In this document: positions 1 through 9,608 of the stretch, one piece after another
Position numbering within the stretch: the first letter of the stretch is position 1
Layout: each line of letters opens with the position of its first letter
Source of the DNA: Ruegeria arenilitoris
GTDB taxonomy: Bacteria; Pseudomonadota; Alphaproteobacteria; Rhodobacterales; Rhodobacteraceae
DNA length: 64,000 bases
Assembly: GCF_013035315.1 (NCBI RefSeq)
Contig: NZ_WQHP01000011.1
Span: 1 to 64,000, forward strand
Direction: 5' to 3'
Made by a program: the position numbers and the translations under genes
The notes under the pieces: model-generated
Told to the model about the DNA's origin: nothing
Databases searched by the model: none
What the model saw: only the letters and a program-made list of their open reading frames with translations

Positions 1-55
1 CAATCGTGCCGATGTTGACGTGCGGTTTTGTACGCTCAAACTTTTCCTTTGCCAT
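1..55 (-). CDS. tuf: Elongation factor Tu, N-terminal 18 codons (cut by window edge)
   Basis: The minus strand from 55 reads MAKEKFERTKPHVNIGTI, the nearly invariant N-terminus of EF-Tu, the GTPase that delivers aminoacyl-tRNA to the ribosome. Only 18 codons plus one base lie in the window; the rest runs off the left edge. The gene points the same way as the lipoprotein gene ending at 169, with about 110 bp between them. That gap includes a small GGGACC/GGTCCC hairpin at 82-96 but no T-run. The identification rests on this short exact match to the family start. Confidence 0.93.
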   Translation of the reverse strand, partial: MAKEKFERTKPHVNIGTI

Positions 56-168
56 TCCTCAGGCGCCCTTTTGCGATTTGGGGGACCCTTGGTCCCGTGG
101 TTACATCTGCGCGCGCGAGATATTTGGTTCAAAGGGGAAAATCAAGCACATCCTGCGTTAAATTCGGT

Positions 169-762
169 TTAAGACGCCGGATTTTGCGTGACTTCGACGG
201 ATTCCAGCGGCTGGATCAGGTCAGGCCGCTTGTCGAACCAGCCATTGTCCTTGTGTTCTTCGGCCAACCACTCTTCGACACGGTCGGCAACTTTCAGTGC
301 AAGACCGTCCATTTGCTCTTCTCTGGTGCGGGTGTGACCCGAGCCAGCTAAAGCACTTTCACCAGTGGTATCTTCCAGAACCTGAAACTGCTTGCCCTTG
401 GCCAGAAACTCTTTCTTACGGACGTCGTAGACATTTACCAGGACGATAGCCGTACTCTTTGGATTGTAGATCACAGGCACGCCGGGAGGCGCGAGCATGT
501 AACCTTCCAGGCTGATCCCAATATCATACTCCTGCGCGCCCTCATATCGACCGAGACGAATGTTCACGGCGTTCTGAATCGCATCTTCCCACTCTTTGGG
601 CGTCGCATCCCGCGACACCGGACCTTGCCGGGCCTTTTCCGCAAAGGCGTAGTTAACGCGCAGCTTGAACTCGCCCAGCGACTCAGGGGCTTCATAAACC
701 TGCGTCTGTGTACACGCGCCCATAAGGGCTAGTCCGGTTATCAGGGTCAAAGCTCGTAGCAT
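169..762 (-). CDS. Putative lipoprotein, roseobacter-type hypothetical
   Basis: A 197-residue protein with a lipoprotein signal: an N-terminal hydrophobic stretch ending in the lipobox-like LMGAC (Cys at about residue 17), so it is probably acylated and membrane-anchored. The mature part is soluble and acidic, and I recognise no catalytic motif. The start at 762 is preceded by a purine-rich GACGAGAAA. It lies between parC (upstream, same strand, about 96 bp away) and tuf. Its function is unknown; the lipoprotein call is inferred from the signal only. Confidence 0.7.
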   Translation of the reverse strand: MLRALTLITGLALMGACTQTQVYEAPESLGEFKLRVNYAFAEKARQGPVSRDATPKEWEDAIQNAVNIRLGRYEGAQEYDIGISLEGYMLAPPGVPVIYNPKSTAIVLVNVYDVRKKEFLAKGKQFQVLEDTTGESALAGSGHTRTREEQMDGLALKVADRVEEWLAEEHKDNGWFDKRPDLIQPLESVEVTQNPAS

Positions 763-858
763 TTTCTCGTCTCGATAGGCCTGTTTTCTTTGATCTAGCG
801 CACCGGTACGGCTTGTGCCAAGCCGTATCGGCGGAATTTCACTGCTGTGGCCGCCTGA

Positions 859-3207
859 TCACGAAAACTTATAGTCTCGTGGGAAGCCGTAGGGCGGCTT
901 TTTGCCCACACTGGCCCGCTTGGCCAGCCATTGGGACATATCCGCTTCGTGTCGCGTCTTGTCGCCGCCCATGGACCATTTGAGCCCATCTTCCCAATTG
1001 AAGGTGGTGATGTCGGACAGGCCGCCATCCAGTTCAAGCGTGCCCTGACGACCCCGCGCCATATTGTATTTCTGCAAACGCACGCCCTTGCCGCGCCCCA
1101 TCTCTGGCAGTTCTTCCGTCGGAAAGACCAGGAATTTGCCGTTTTGGGACACCACAGCCACGTGATCGCCTTCCACAGGCTTACAGATCATGGCCGTCTC
1201 ATCACCCTTGACGTTCAGCACCTGTTTCCCGTTTCGGGTCTGCGCCAGCACGTCATCTTCGGGCACCATGAACCCGTTGCCCGCATCCGAGGCGACCAGC
1301 AGCTTGCGCCCGGGCTTATGTATCAGAATGTCGATGATCTGCGCCTCGTTCGGAAGATCGACCATCAAACGCAGCGGTTCGCCCATGCCCCGCCCGCCGG
1401 GAAGGTTGGCGGCACTGACGGTGTAGAAACGCCCGTTCGAGGCAAACACCAGCAGCCGGTCGGTCGTTTCGGCGTGGAAAATGAAACGCGGGCCGTCGCC
1501 GTCTTTGAACTTCAACTCGCGCTTCAGGTCGATGTGACCAGTCATGGCGCGAATCCAACCCATCTGAGAGCAGACGACCGTGATCGGCTCTTTGTCGATC
1601 ATCGCCTCAAGCGGGACTTCCTCGACCTGTCCGGCCTCGGCGAACTGCGTGCGACGCGCGCCGCCTTCGTAGTCTTTGCCGAAGGTCTTCTTAGTCTCTT
1701 TCAGCTGCTCCGCGATCTTGGCCCATTGCAGAGCAGGATCGGCCAGAAGGTCTTCCAGATTGGCGCGTTCCAGCATCAGCTCATCGCGCTCGCGCACCAG
1801 TTCCATCTCTTCCAGACGGCGCAGGCTGCGCAACCGCATGTTCAGAATGGCGTCAACCTGAACCTCAGACAGTTCGCCCTCACCCGGTTTCGGCGAGACA
1901 TAGTCGGATTCGTCGGTGGCGCGAACGTGATCAATCCCCCAGTCCTCACGCATCAACGCGGCTTTTGGATCGTCGTCGTAACGGATGATGTCGATCACGC
2001 GGTCGAGGTTGAGGAAGGCGACAATAAAGCCTTCCAACACTTCCAAACGATGGTCGATTTTGCCCAAACGGTGACGTGAACGGCGGATCAGCACCTCTTG
2101 CCGGTGGTCGAGGAAGGCGCGCAGCACTTCCTTCATCGAGCAGACCTTGGGCGTCACACCGTCGATCAGCACGTTCATGTTCAGGCTGAACCGCACCTCA
2201 AGGTCCGAGTTGCGATAGAGCATGCCCATCAGCACCTCGGGGTCCACGTTCTTGGACCGTGGCTCCAGGATCAGGCGGATGTCGTCTGCGGATTCATCGC
2301 GCACATCGGCCAGGATCGGGATTTTCTTGGTCTGAATCAGTTCCGCGATCTTTTCGATCAGCTTGGATTTCTGAACCTGATACGGGATCTCGGTGACAAC
2401 GATCTGCCACTGACCGCGGCCCAAATCCTCGACCTCGAACTTACAGCGCAGACGGAAGGACCCGCGTCCGGTGCGATAGGCCTGCGCGATATTCTCGGGC
2501 GGCTCAACTATGACACCACCGGTCGGGAAGTCCGGACCGGGCACATAGTTCAACAGCGTGTCGTCGCGCGCATCCGGCGTTTTGATTAGATGCAGGCAGG
2601 CGTCACACAGCTCCGAGATGTTGTGCGGAGGGATATTCGTCGCCATCCCCACCGCGATCCCACTGGCACCGTTGGCCAACAGGTTCGGGAACTGCGCGGG
2701 CAGTACAACCGGTTCGGTCAGCGTGCCGTCATAATTGTCGCGGAAATCGACGGCGTCTTCGTTCAGACCCTCAAGCAGCGCCTCGGCCACGATGGTCATC
2801 CGCGCCTCGGTGTATCGAGAGGCCGCCGGGTTATCGCCGTCGATATTGCCGAAGTTCCCCTGCCCGTCGACCAGCGGATAGCGGACGTTGAAATCCTGCG
2901 CCAGACGCGCCATCGCGTCGTAAATCGCGGCGTCGCCGTGTGGGTGATAGTTGCCCATCACGTCGCCAGAAATCTTTGCTGACTTCCGGAACCCACCCGT
3001 CGCACTGAGTCGCAGTTCGCGCATCGCATAAAGGATTCGCCGGTGAACCGGCTTCAACCCGTCGCGCGCATCCGGCAATGCCCGGTGCATAATGGTGGAC
3101 AAAGCGTAGGTCAGATAGCGTTCGCCAATCGCGCGGCGCAGCGGTTCAGCTACCTCGCCCCCACCTTCGGGGGCCTCCATGTTGGGGTCGTCGATCGTAT
3201 CGTTCAT
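859..3207 (-). CDS. parC: DNA topoisomerase IV subunit A
   Basis: The A subunit of topoisomerase IV, the type IIA enzyme that decatenates daughter chromosomes together with ParE. The protein is 782 aa from the chosen ATG at 3207 (MNDTIDDPN), a normal size for alphaproteobacterial ParC; the reading frame stays open 33 codons further upstream, but that extension does not look like ParC. The breakage-reunion domain is clear: [20 protein letters not shown], then GNYHPHGD and the catalytic tyrosine in [10 protein letters not shown]. The C-terminal region carries beta-pinwheel blades. GyrA is the alternative, but the short C-terminal part and missing GyrA box favour ParC. It diverges from the SH3 gene across 200 bp. 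Confidence 0.95.
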   Translation of the reverse strand: MNDTIDDPNMEAPEGGGEVAEPLRRAIGERYLTYALSTIMHRALPDARDGLKPVHRRILYAMRELRLSATGGFRKSAKISGDVMGNYHPHGDAAIYDAMARLAQDFNVRYPLVDGQGNFGNIDGDNPAASRYTEARMTIVAEALLEGLNEDAVDFRDNYDGTLTEPVVLPAQFPNLLANGASGIAVGMATNIPPHNISELCDACLHLIKTPDARDDTLLNYVPGPDFPTGGVIVEPPENIAQAYRTGRGSFRLRCKFEVEDLGRGQWQIVVTEIPYQVQKSKLIEKIAELIQTKKIPILADVRDESADDIRLILEPRSKNVDPEVLMGMLYRNSDLEVRFSLNMNVLIDGVTPKVCSMKEVLRAFLDHRQEVLIRRSRHRLGKIDHRLEVLEGFIVAFLNLDRVIDIIRYDDDPKAALMREDWGIDHVRATDESDYVSPKPGEGELSEVQVDAILNMRLRSLRRLEEMELVRERDELMLERANLEDLLADPALQWAKIAEQLKETKKTFGKDYEGGARRTQFAEAGQVEEVPLEAMIDKEPITVVCSQMGWIRAMTGHIDLKRELKFKDGDGPRFIFHAETTDRLLVFASNGRFYTVSAANLPGGRGMGEPLRLMVDLPNEAQIIDILIHKPGRKLLVASDAGNGFMVPEDDVLAQTRNGKQVLNVKGDETAMICKPVEGDHVAVVSQNGKFLVFPTEELPEMGRGKGVRLQKYNMARGRQGTLELDGGLSDITTFNWEDGLKWSMGGDKTRHEADMSQWLAKRASVGKKPPYGFPRDYKFS

Positions 3208-3407
3208 ATATGATGTGATACGCCGCAAGAGCGCGCTGGTAAAGCAACCAGCAGGTATTTTGCTGGGGACAAGTCGCGCTTTTTGCAACAGGGGGAGGCA
3301 AGTCACGGATTTCCCCCGTTTTTCGACTCGGACCCCAAATTATGCTAGGCTGTCTTCATTAGACTGCTGCCTTTTTCTTGTACCTTATGATTGCCGGGGG
3401 ATGCGCC

Positions 3408-4007
3408 ATGACGCGCCTTATTGTTTTGACTTTCGCTGCACTGGGCTGGTGCTTTTACGTGATGAGCGGCGGGCCAAATTTTGAACCGCGTGGCCTGCGA
3501 ACCGAACAACCGGAGCGCGTTGCCTCGGTGCCAAAACCTGCGCCTGTTGCACCGGCGCGCGTCGAAGAGCTGGTGACCAATGTCGCTGTGCGCACTCCGT
3601 CAGAGCGTGTCCAAACATCCATCAAGACCGAAGAGGTTGTTCAGATCGTGGCCGAAACAGCCAGCCTTCCCAGCTTGTCCGGGGTGACGGTCTTTGATGA
3701 CCAGAGCGCCACAATCACACTGGCTTCGCTGGAAGACGGCGTAGCAGGTTTGCGTCAGGTCACTGAAGAGCCGGTGGAGGTCGAAGCGACTCCCGAGCCG
3801 GCGCGGGATATCCGCGAGATAACCGGTACACGGGTCAACATGCGCGATGGGCCGGGCACGATCTATCCGATCATCGGCAAGGCGACCATCGGACAGCAGG
3901 TCGAGGTGCTGAGCGAATCCGGCACCGGCTGGTTGCGCCTGCGCGTGTTGCCCGCGCAACAGGTCGGCTGGATTTCCGCCTCGCTGGTTCGAAAAATCGA
4001 AAACTGA
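3408..4007 (+). CDS. SH3 domain-containing exported or anchored protein
   Basis: A 199-residue protein with an N-terminal hydrophobic segment (about residues 2-18, RLIVLTFAALGWCFYVMSG), a low-complexity linker rich in Pro, Ala and Val, and a C-terminal bacterial SH3 domain (VNMRDGPGTIYPIIGKA, then GWLRLR and GWISASLV). Such domains bind cell-wall peptides or other periplasmic partners. The start at 3408 has GGGGGA seven bases upstream; an in-frame ATG 30 bp earlier has no ribosome-binding site. A periplasmic, probably membrane-tethered role is inferred. The specific ligand is unknown. Confidence 0.8.
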   Translation: MTRLIVLTFAALGWCFYVMSGGPNFEPRGLRTEQPERVASVPKPAPVAPARVEELVTNVAVRTPSERVQTSIKTEEVVQIVAETASLPSLSGVTVFDDQSATITLASLEDGVAGLRQVTEEPVEVEATPEPARDIREITGTRVNMRDGPGTIYPIIGKATIGQQVEVLSESGTGWLRLRVLPAQQVGWISASLVRKIEN

Positions 4008-4076
4008 CGTGGTGCCATCATTGTCCTGACCGTATCCGCGCAATAGCTTTGGCGTGGGTTAACGGTCAGGAAGATC

Positions 4077-4904
4077 ATGCAGAAAACCATTCTTATCACC
4101 GGGTGCTCGTCCGGCATAGGCCTTGATGCAGCACACGGTATGCGTGCACGCGGCTGGCGTGTTTTTGCGTCATGCCGACAGCAGCGCGATTGCGATCGTC
4201 TAAGGGCCCAGGGTTTTGAAAGCCCGCGTATCGACTATACCGACACCGACAGTATCACCTCGGGCTTGGCCGAAGTGCTTGAGGCCACGGGCGGCACTCT
4301 GGACGCGCTGTTCAATAATGGGGCGCACGGCCTGCCGGGTGCGGTCGAAGACCTGCCGACAGATGGCCTGCGCGCGATATTCGAAGCCAACTTCTTTGGC
4401 TGGCACGAACTGACCCGGCAGGTGATTCCGGTCATGCGAGCACAGGGGCACGGACGAATCGTCCAGAATTCGTCTGTTTTGGGGTTTGTCGCCTTCCCCT
4501 GGCGCGGTGCCTACGTTGCGACCAAATATGCCATCGAAGGTTTGACCGACACGCTGCGCCTTGAGCTGGCTGGAACCGATATCAAGGCCATCCTGATCGA
4601 ACCTGGCCCGATTACCTCGAAAATCCGCGAAAACTCGATCCCCTTCTTCGAACGCTTCATCAACTGGGAAACCTCGGCCTTGCGCGACAGATACGAGGCT
4701 TCGCTGTTGAAAAGACTGTACGAATCCTCCGGTCCCGACCGGTTCGAGCTGCCCGCATCCGCCGTGACCGACAAACTTGCCCACGCGGTCGAATCCAAAC
4801 GACCGCGCCCGCGCTACTACGTGACCACGCCGACCTATATCGCCGGTTACCTGCGGCGCCTTTTGCCGACCCGGACCATCGACCGTATCTTGTCCGACGT
4901 CTGA
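4077..4904 (+). CDS. Short-chain dehydrogenase/reductase
   Basis: A 275-residue classical SDR. The Rossmann nucleotide motif TGCSSGIG is at residues 8-15, an NNG motif (NNGAHG) near 79-84, the catalytic serine around 131, and Tyr145-x3-Lys149 in RGAYVATKYA. It should be a cytoplasmic NAD(P)-dependent oxidoreductase; the substrate cannot be read from the sequence. It follows the SH3 gene by about 70 bp on the same strand and may be co-transcribed. The C-terminal part (PTYIAGYLRRLLPTR) resembles membrane-associated lipid or sterol SDRs, but that is only a guess. Confidence 0.9.
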   Translation: MQKTILITGCSSGIGLDAAHGMRARGWRVFASCRQQRDCDRLRAQGFESPRIDYTDTDSITSGLAEVLEATGGTLDALFNNGAHGLPGAVEDLPTDGLRAIFEANFFGWHELTRQVIPVMRAQGHGRIVQNSSVLGFVAFPWRGAYVATKYAIEGLTDTLRLELAGTDIKAILIEPGPITSKIRENSIPFFERFINWETSALRDRYEASLLKRLYESSGPDRFELPASAVTDKLAHAVESKRPRPRYYVTTPTYIAGYLRRLLPTRTIDRILSDV

Positions 4905-4984
4905 GGCGAAATTACCCGTTCGCTTTTCACATGTGGGGGTCTAGATGGTACCCTCAGGAAACAAGAGAAGCGGACGGTGTACCT

Positions 4985-5188
4985 ATGGACCTTTTGATGG
5001 TCGTTTTGTTGTTGGCCATGGCGGCAGTTGTCGTCGTGCTGGTGATTGGCATCTCGAACTTCGGCAAAGCCGGTAAAAGTGCCGCGCTGAAAAGCAACAA
5101 GATGATGCAACTACGAATTCTGTTCCAGTTCATTGCCGTGGTGCTGATCGTGCTCTACGTCTGGCTGCGTGGACAAGGAGTTCAATAA
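4985..5188 (+). CDS. Small two-helix membrane protein, HIG1-domain-like
   Basis: A 67-residue protein with two predicted transmembrane helices: residues about 3-24 (LLMVVLLLAMAAVVVVLVIG) and about 45-62 (FQFIAVVLIVLYVWLRG). Between them is a basic/polar segment with MMQLRILFQ, resembling the HIG1 family, whose members associate with cytochrome oxidase. The ATG at 4985 starts right at the first helix. The stop codon abuts the start of the cobalamin adenosyltransferase gene (TAA then ATG), so the two are surely co-translated. The HIG1 assignment is a pattern judgement; 'twin transmembrane protein' is the safe description. Confidence 0.72.
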   Translation: MDLLMVVLLLAMAAVVVVLVIGISNFGKAGKSAALKSNKMMQLRILFQFIAVVLIVLYVWLRGQGVQ

Positions 5189-5761
5189 ATGGTCGTACTC
5201 AACAAGATCTACACACGCACCGGCGATGACGGGAAAACTGCTTTGGGCAACGGCGAGCGTGTCGCCAAGTATTCGGGCCGGGTGACGGCCTATGGGACGG
5301 TTGACGAGTTGAACGCTTTTGTCGGTGTAGCCCGAACCGAGGCCGAGGGCGAGGTTGATGCAGCTCTGGCTCGTATTCAGAACGACCTGTTTGATTTGGG
5401 CGCAGACTTCTGCCGCCCGGATATGGAAAAGGACGCTGAGGCCGACTATCCGCCGCTGCGGATCGTTGCGGCACAGATCGACCGGCTGGAAGCCGAGATC
5501 GACGTGATGAATGAGACGCTGGAACCTCTGCGCAGCTTTATCCTGCCCGGTGGATCGCGACTGGCTGCCCATCTTCATGTCTGCCGCACCGTGTCGCGTC
5601 GGGCCGAACGCCTGGCTGTTGAGCTGACCAATATGGAACCCGTGAACGAGGTCGCGGTGAAGTATCTCAACCGCCTGAGCGACTGGTTCTTTGTCGCTGC
5701 GCGATGCGCCAACGACAACGGTACTGCGGACGTTTTGTGGGTTCCCGGTGCCAACCGCTGA
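5189..5761 (+). CDS. PduO-type ATP:cob(I)alamin adenosyltransferase
   Basis: A 190-residue enzyme that transfers adenosyl from ATP to cob(I)alamin, making the coenzyme for mutases. The PduO signature is clear: the N-terminal nucleotide loop IYTRTGDDGKTALGNGERV, then YGTVDELNA, and the C-terminal RTVSRRAERLAV and YLNRLSDWFFVAARCAN with its conserved Arg and Asp residues. The start directly abuts the stop of the HIG1-like gene, and GGACAAGGAG precedes it. It lies upstream of etfBA. In this lineage adenosylcobalamin serves methylmalonyl-CoA and ethylmalonyl-CoA mutases, which agrees with the mcd-like gene at 19110. Confidence 0.93.
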   Translation: MVVLNKIYTRTGDDGKTALGNGERVAKYSGRVTAYGTVDELNAFVGVARTEAEGEVDAALARIQNDLFDLGADFCRPDMEKDAEADYPPLRIVAAQIDRLEAEIDVMNETLEPLRSFILPGGSRLAAHLHVCRTVSRRAERLAVELTNMEPVNEVAVKYLNRLSDWFFVAARCANDNGTADVLWVPGANR

Positions 5762-5942
5762 GCCTTGCCAAAGCAATTAAGTTTCGCGCCGTTGCGTCAA
5801 AATATACGAAACGCGACGTCTCAAGTTCATGACGTGACGATTTTGCCCTGTTGCAGCATGAATTGAGACGCTATTCAGTCGTCCGAGAGCATTGGTGGAG
5901 TCGCAACGCGGCTTACCGTTATTTGTGAGGAGCAAGCGCAAA

Positions 5943-6701
5943 ATGAAGGTACTCGTGCCTGTCAAACGCGTGATTGACTATAATGTGAAGGTCCGCGTGA
6001 AAGCGGACGGTAGCGGTGTCGATCTCGCCAATGTCAAAATGTCGATGAACCCGTTCGACGAGATTGCCGTCGAAGAGGCGATTCGTCTGAAAGAAGCGGG
6101 CAAGGCTGATGAAGTCGTTGCGGTTTCGATCGGCGTGAAGCAGGCGCAGGAAACCCTGCGTACCGCGCTGGCCATGGGCGCCGACCGCGCCATTCTGGTT
6201 GTTGCCGCCGATGACGTGCACACCGATATCGAGCCTCTGGCCGTTGCCAAGATCCTGGCCAAAGTGGTCGAGGAAGAGCAGCCCGGTCTGGTTCTGGCCG
6301 GTAAGCAGGCAATCGACAACGACATGAACGCCACCGGTCAAATGCTGTCGGCCCTGCTGGGCTGGTCGCAGGGCACCTTTGCGTCCGAAGTCGACATCGA
6401 AGGCGACAGCGCCAAGATCACCCGTGAGGTGGATGGCGGACTGCAGACCATCTCCGTCAAGATGCCGACCATCGTGACGGTTGACCTGCGCCTGAACGAG
6501 CCGCGCTATGCGTCGCTGCCAAACATCATGAAGGCGAAGAAAAAGCCGCTGGACGAGAAAACCGCCGCCGATTACGGCGTCGACGTCACGCCGCGTCTGG
6601 AAATCGTCAAGACCGAAGAGCCGCCGGCACGTGCCGCTGGTATCGTCGTTGGCTCGGTTGACGAGCTGGTCGAGAAACTCAAAGAAGCGGGGGCTGTGTA
6701 A
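5943..6701 (+). CDS. etfB: Electron transfer flavoprotein subunit beta
   Basis: A 252-residue ETF beta subunit, which with EtfA carries electrons from acyl-CoA and other flavin dehydrogenases to ETF-ubiquinone oxidoreductase. The start [20 protein letters not shown] and the AMP-binding/recognition-loop region ([50 protein letters not shown]) are diagnostic. GAGGAG lies about 11 bases upstream of the ATG at 5943; an upstream in-frame extension of 17 codons is not family-like. It overlaps etfA by one base (TAATG). A promoter probably sits in the 180 bp after the adenosyltransferase gene. Confidence 0.96.
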   Translation: MKVLVPVKRVIDYNVKVRVKADGSGVDLANVKMSMNPFDEIAVEEAIRLKEAGKADEVVAVSIGVKQAQETLRTALAMGADRAILVVAADDVHTDIEPLAVAKILAKVVEEEQPGLVLAGKQAIDNDMNATGQMLSALLGWSQGTFASEVDIEGDSAKITREVDGGLQTISVKMPTIVTVDLRLNEPRYASLPNIMKAKKKPLDEKTAADYGVDVTPRLEIVKTEEPPARAAGIVVGSVDELVEKLKEAGAV

Positions 6702-7630
6702 TGGCTGTTCTTCTTCTCGCAGAAGTCAACAACGGCGAACTGGCGCTGGACGCCACCGCCAAGGCTGTCACCGCCGCTAAGGCACTGGGTGACGTGACCG
6801 TTCTGGCCGCGGGTGGTTCTGCCGCTGCTGCTGGTGAGGCCGCCGCCAAGATCGACGGTGTGTCCAAGGTTCTGGTTGCCGAAGACGACTCGCTGGGTCA
6901 CCGCCTGGCGGAATCGACCGCAGCCCTGATCGTGGGTCTGGCTGATGGCTACGAGCACATCGTTGCCCCAGCGACCACCGACGCAAAGAACGTAATGCCC
7001 CGCGTTGCAGCCCTGCTGGACGCCATGGTGATCTCGGATGCCTCCGGCGTGGTCGACGGTTCGACGTTCGAGCGTCCGATCTATGCGGGCAACGCGATCC
7101 AGACCGTGAAATCGAACGACGCCAAGAAAGTCGTGACCTTCCGCACCGCGTCTTTCGACGCAGCGGGCGAAGGCGGCTCGGCCGCAGTCGAGACCATCTC
7201 GGTTGGTGACAACCCAGGTCTGTCGTCGTGGGTCGAGGACAAGGTTGCCGAAAGCGATCGTCCGGAACTGACCTCGGCTGGCGTTGTTGTCTCGGGCGGC
7301 CGTGGCGTCGGCTCGGAAGAGGACTTCAAACTGATCGAAACCCTGGCCGACAAGCTGGGCGCCGCTGTCGGCGCGTCGCGCGCTGCTGTTGACTCGGGCT
7401 ATGCCCCGAACGACTGGCAGGTTGGTCAGACCGGTAAGGTTGTTGCACCTGACCTGTACATCGCAGTGGGCATCTCGGGCGCGATCCAGCACTTGGCTGG
7501 TATGAAGGACTCGAAAGTCATCGTTGCGATCAACAAGGACGAAGAAGCGCCGATCTTCCAGGTCGCAGACTTCGGACTGGTCGCCGACCTGTTTGCAGCC
7601 GTACCTGAGCTGACCGAAAAACTCGGCTAA
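6701..7630 (+). CDS. etfA: Electron transfer flavoprotein subunit alpha
   Basis: A 309-residue FAD-carrying alpha subunit of ETF. The C-terminal FAD domain is unmistakable: [73 protein letters not shown] and [17 protein letters not shown]. It is translationally coupled to etfB by a one-base overlap and followed 26 bp later by a strong hairpin terminator, so etfBA forms a defined unit. Expected partners include acyl-CoA dehydrogenases such as the mcd-like product at 19110. hbdA lies about 1 kb downstream on the same strand. Confidence 0.97.
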   Translation: MAVLLLAEVNNGELALDATAKAVTAAKALGDVTVLAAGGSAAAAGEAAAKIDGVSKVLVAEDDSLGHRLAESTAALIVGLADGYEHIVAPATTDAKNVMPRVAALLDAMVISDASGVVDGSTFERPIYAGNAIQTVKSNDAKKVVTFRTASFDAAGEGGSAAVETISVGDNPGLSSWVEDKVAESDRPELTSAGVVVSGGRGVGSEEDFKLIETLADKLGAAVGASRAAVDSGYAPNDWQVGQTGKVVAPDLYIAVGISGAIQHLAGMKDSKVIVAINKDEEAPIFQVADFGLVADLFAAVPELTEKLG

Positions 7631-7656
7631 CCTGACAGTTTCAATTGAGGAAAACG

Positions 7657-7684
7657 AAAGGGCCCGCCAATCGGCGGGCCTTTT
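7657..7684 (+). terminator. Rho-independent terminator of etfBA
   Basis: GGCCCGCC (7661-7668), loop AATC, then GGCGGGCC (7673-7680), flanked by AAA and TTT so the stem extends and ends in TTTT. It sits between etfA and the convergent DUF6473-like gene and can work in both directions because an A-run precedes it. Confidence 0.88.
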
Positions 7685-8496
7685 CAGTTCAGGTTCTGTA
7701 TCGGACCAACCAAAGCAGCAGCAATGGCCCGATGCGCCGCCGGACCGATCATATGTTCGGCCATCGGCTGGTGCAGTGTGCCAAACAGCATATCCTCAAT
7801 CTCATCCGGCTGGCCACAAACCTGTGTTGTGACGTCAACGCATTGGGCACAAAACGGGAGGACCTCCTCGATCATCGCATCCGTCACATCAGGTTCAGGA
7901 TGATCCGCACCACCGGGATCGCGCAACACCTGCAGCCTTAGGAGGATCACCGGTACGTCCAAACGCTGAAGAAGCGCGCTGACCTGACGGATCCAGTTGC
8001 GGCGGAGTTCATCCAGAACAACCTCGACTCGCGCATCCGGAAACCTCTGAAGGCAAGTCATGAGGTGGCGTACAAAATGCACTTCGGTGAAGTCGATTTC
8101 TGGATAGAGGCCTGCCAGATCCGCAGTTGGCTCAAGAAAGCGATCATTGCGCCGGGGATGCACGCGATAGAAATGATTGGTCTGTCCCAGCAATCCGGGC
8201 ACCTGCAGGACGCATAGCTCGGATCGTTTCAGCAGATCGAACAGCCCGCTGTCCAAACACAAGGCATCTACCCCGCTGAACAGGCAGCCAAGGTTCAGAA
8301 CCCGCCTGTCGGTGCGCTCCTCCAAAAGGGTCGCAAAGGGGCGTTCCACGAAACGCCCAAATGCCTCGTCCCCGCCGGCGCAAACCATATAGGGTTGATC
8401 CAAAACGCGTCGTGCGCCCCAAAACCACAGCCGCGAACCGTCATATTGACAGACTTCATGCCCGGGTTCCCCCGAGCCCGATTGATGATAGCTCAT
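7684..8496 (-). CDS. DUF6473-like hypothetical protein
   Basis: A 270-residue protein starting MSYHQSGSGEPGHEVCQYDG, preceded by GGGTGAG. The motifs QYDGSRLWFWGARR, FGRFVERPFATLLEE and VLNLGCLFSGVDA match what I recall of DUF6473, a family common in Rhodobacterales with no firm biochemical role; some members look like Rossmann-type or sulfotransferase-like folds. No membrane segment or signal is present. The gene is inverted between etfBA and hbdA and shares the etfA terminator region at its 3' end. An upstream in-frame extension of 74 codons was rejected as non-coding. Confidence 0.72.
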   Translation of the reverse strand: MSYHQSGSGEPGHEVCQYDGSRLWFWGARRVLDQPYMVCAGGDEAFGRFVERPFATLLEERTDRRVLNLGCLFSGVDALCLDSGLFDLLKRSELCVLQVPGLLGQTNHFYRVHPRRNDRFLEPTADLAGLYPEIDFTEVHFVRHLMTCLQRFPDARVEVVLDELRRNWIRQVSALLQRLDVPVILLRLQVLRDPGGADHPEPDVTDAMIEEVLPFCAQCVDVTTQVCGQPDEIEDMLFGTLHQPMAEHMIGPAAHRAIAAALVGPIQNLN

Positions 8497-8658
8497 AACA
8501 CTCACCCAATTTTCACCCGGTTGCCATTTTGCAGCCGCAAATCTTGAGAAATTCCTAATGTGCGCATTTGAAGCAAATTCGAGCGGTCTGATCCCCTTGC
8601 CGCCCGCCCCGTTCTGTCGATACTGTCGCCGTATCGCGGGACACAAAGGCACCTGAAC

Positions 8659-9534
8659 ATGGATGTAAAATCGGTCGGAGTGATTGGCGCAGGTCAAATG
8701 GGCAATGGGATTGCCCATGTTCTGGCATTGGCAGAGTATGACGTCCTACTGAACGACGTTTCAGAAGACGCACTCAGCAAAGCCTTGGCGACGATTGAAG
8801 GCAATCTTGCGCGGCAAGCGTCACGTGGGAAAATCTCGGACGACGAGATGCAGGCAGCGCTGAGCCGGATCAAAACGACGTTGGAGTTGCCCCAGCTTGG
8901 TCAGACCGACCTGGTGATCGAAGCCGCAACCGAACGTGAAGCCATCAAACAGGCCATCTTCGAGGATCTGCAGCCCCATCTGCTGCCGCACACAATTCTG
9001 ACATCCAACACCTCCTCAATATCGATCACCCGGCTGGCCAGCCGGACGGACAGGCCAGAACGCTTTATGGGGTTCCACTTCATGAACCCGGTGCCGGTGA
9101 TGCAGCTGGTCGAATTGATCCGCGGCATCGCAACCGATGAAGAGACGTTCAAATCCTGCAAGGCTGTTGTTGATCGGCTGGGCAAAACGGCGGCCAGCGC
9201 AGAGGATTTCCCTGCCTTTATCGTGAATCGCATCCTCATGCCGATGATCAACGAAGCCGTCTATACGCTGTATGAAGGCGTGGGGAGCGTTCAATCGATT
9301 GATCAATCGTTGCGCCTGGGCGCGAACCATCCGATGGGGCCGTTGGAGTTGGCGGATTTTATCGGACTGGACACATGTCTGGCGATCATGAACGTGCTAC
9401 ATGACGGTCTGGCGGACACCAAGTACCGACCTTGCCCGCTGTTGACGAAATATGTTGAGGCCGGGTGGCTGGGGCGCAAGACAGAGCGCGGATTCTATGA
9501 CTACCGGGGCGAAACACCAGTTCCGACGCGCTAG
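8659..9534 (+). CDS. hbdA: 3-hydroxybutyryl-CoA dehydrogenase
   Basis: A 291-residue enzyme that interconverts 3-hydroxybutyryl-CoA and acetoacetyl-CoA with NAD(P). The Rossmann motif VGVIGAGQMGNGIAHVLA opens the protein. SNTSSISITRLA and GFHFMNPVPVMQLVELI carry the catalytic serine and histidine of the 3HCDH family, and the C-terminal helical domain contains NRILMPMINEAVYTLYEGV. Length is normal for the short monofunctional type. With etfBA it fits fatty-acid, PHB and ethylmalonyl-CoA metabolism. The 162 bp upstream are shared with the divergent DUF6473-like gene. Confidence 0.95.
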   Translation: MDVKSVGVIGAGQMGNGIAHVLALAEYDVLLNDVSEDALSKALATIEGNLARQASRGKISDDEMQAALSRIKTTLELPQLGQTDLVIEAATEREAIKQAIFEDLQPHLLPHTILTSNTSSISITRLASRTDRPERFMGFHFMNPVPVMQLVELIRGIATDEETFKSCKAVVDRLGKTAASAEDFPAFIVNRILMPMINEAVYTLYEGVGSVQSIDQSLRLGANHPMGPLELADFIGLDTCLAIMNVLHDGLADTKYRPCPLLTKYVEAGWLGRKTERGFYDYRGETPVPTR

Positions 9535-9536
9535 AA

Positions 9537-9601
9537 GGGGGCGAGCCCCCTCGCCCGGATATCATCCGGACTCACCCCAGAGGTACTTTTAGCCAGATGA
9601 A
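9537..9601. repeat. Intergenic repeat element, copy 1
   Basis: A GGGGGC-GA-GCCCCC hairpin at 9537-9550 is followed by a second hairpin (CCGGATATCATCCGG, 9555-9569) and the tail CCCCAGAGGTACTTTTAGCC then AGATGAA, ending at 9601. The same hairpin-plus-tail design recurs at 27088-27133. It lies between convergent genes and may also terminate both. Confidence 0.7.
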
Positions 9602-9608
9602 GTGCGGA

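Noticed and set aside
82..96. GGGACC/GGTCCC hairpin as terminator of the first lipoprotein gene
   Set aside because: Stem is short and no T-run follows on the minus strand.
931..2982. Long plus-strand frames opposite parC
   Set aside because: No ribosome-binding sites or recognised domains; parC is certain on the minus strand.
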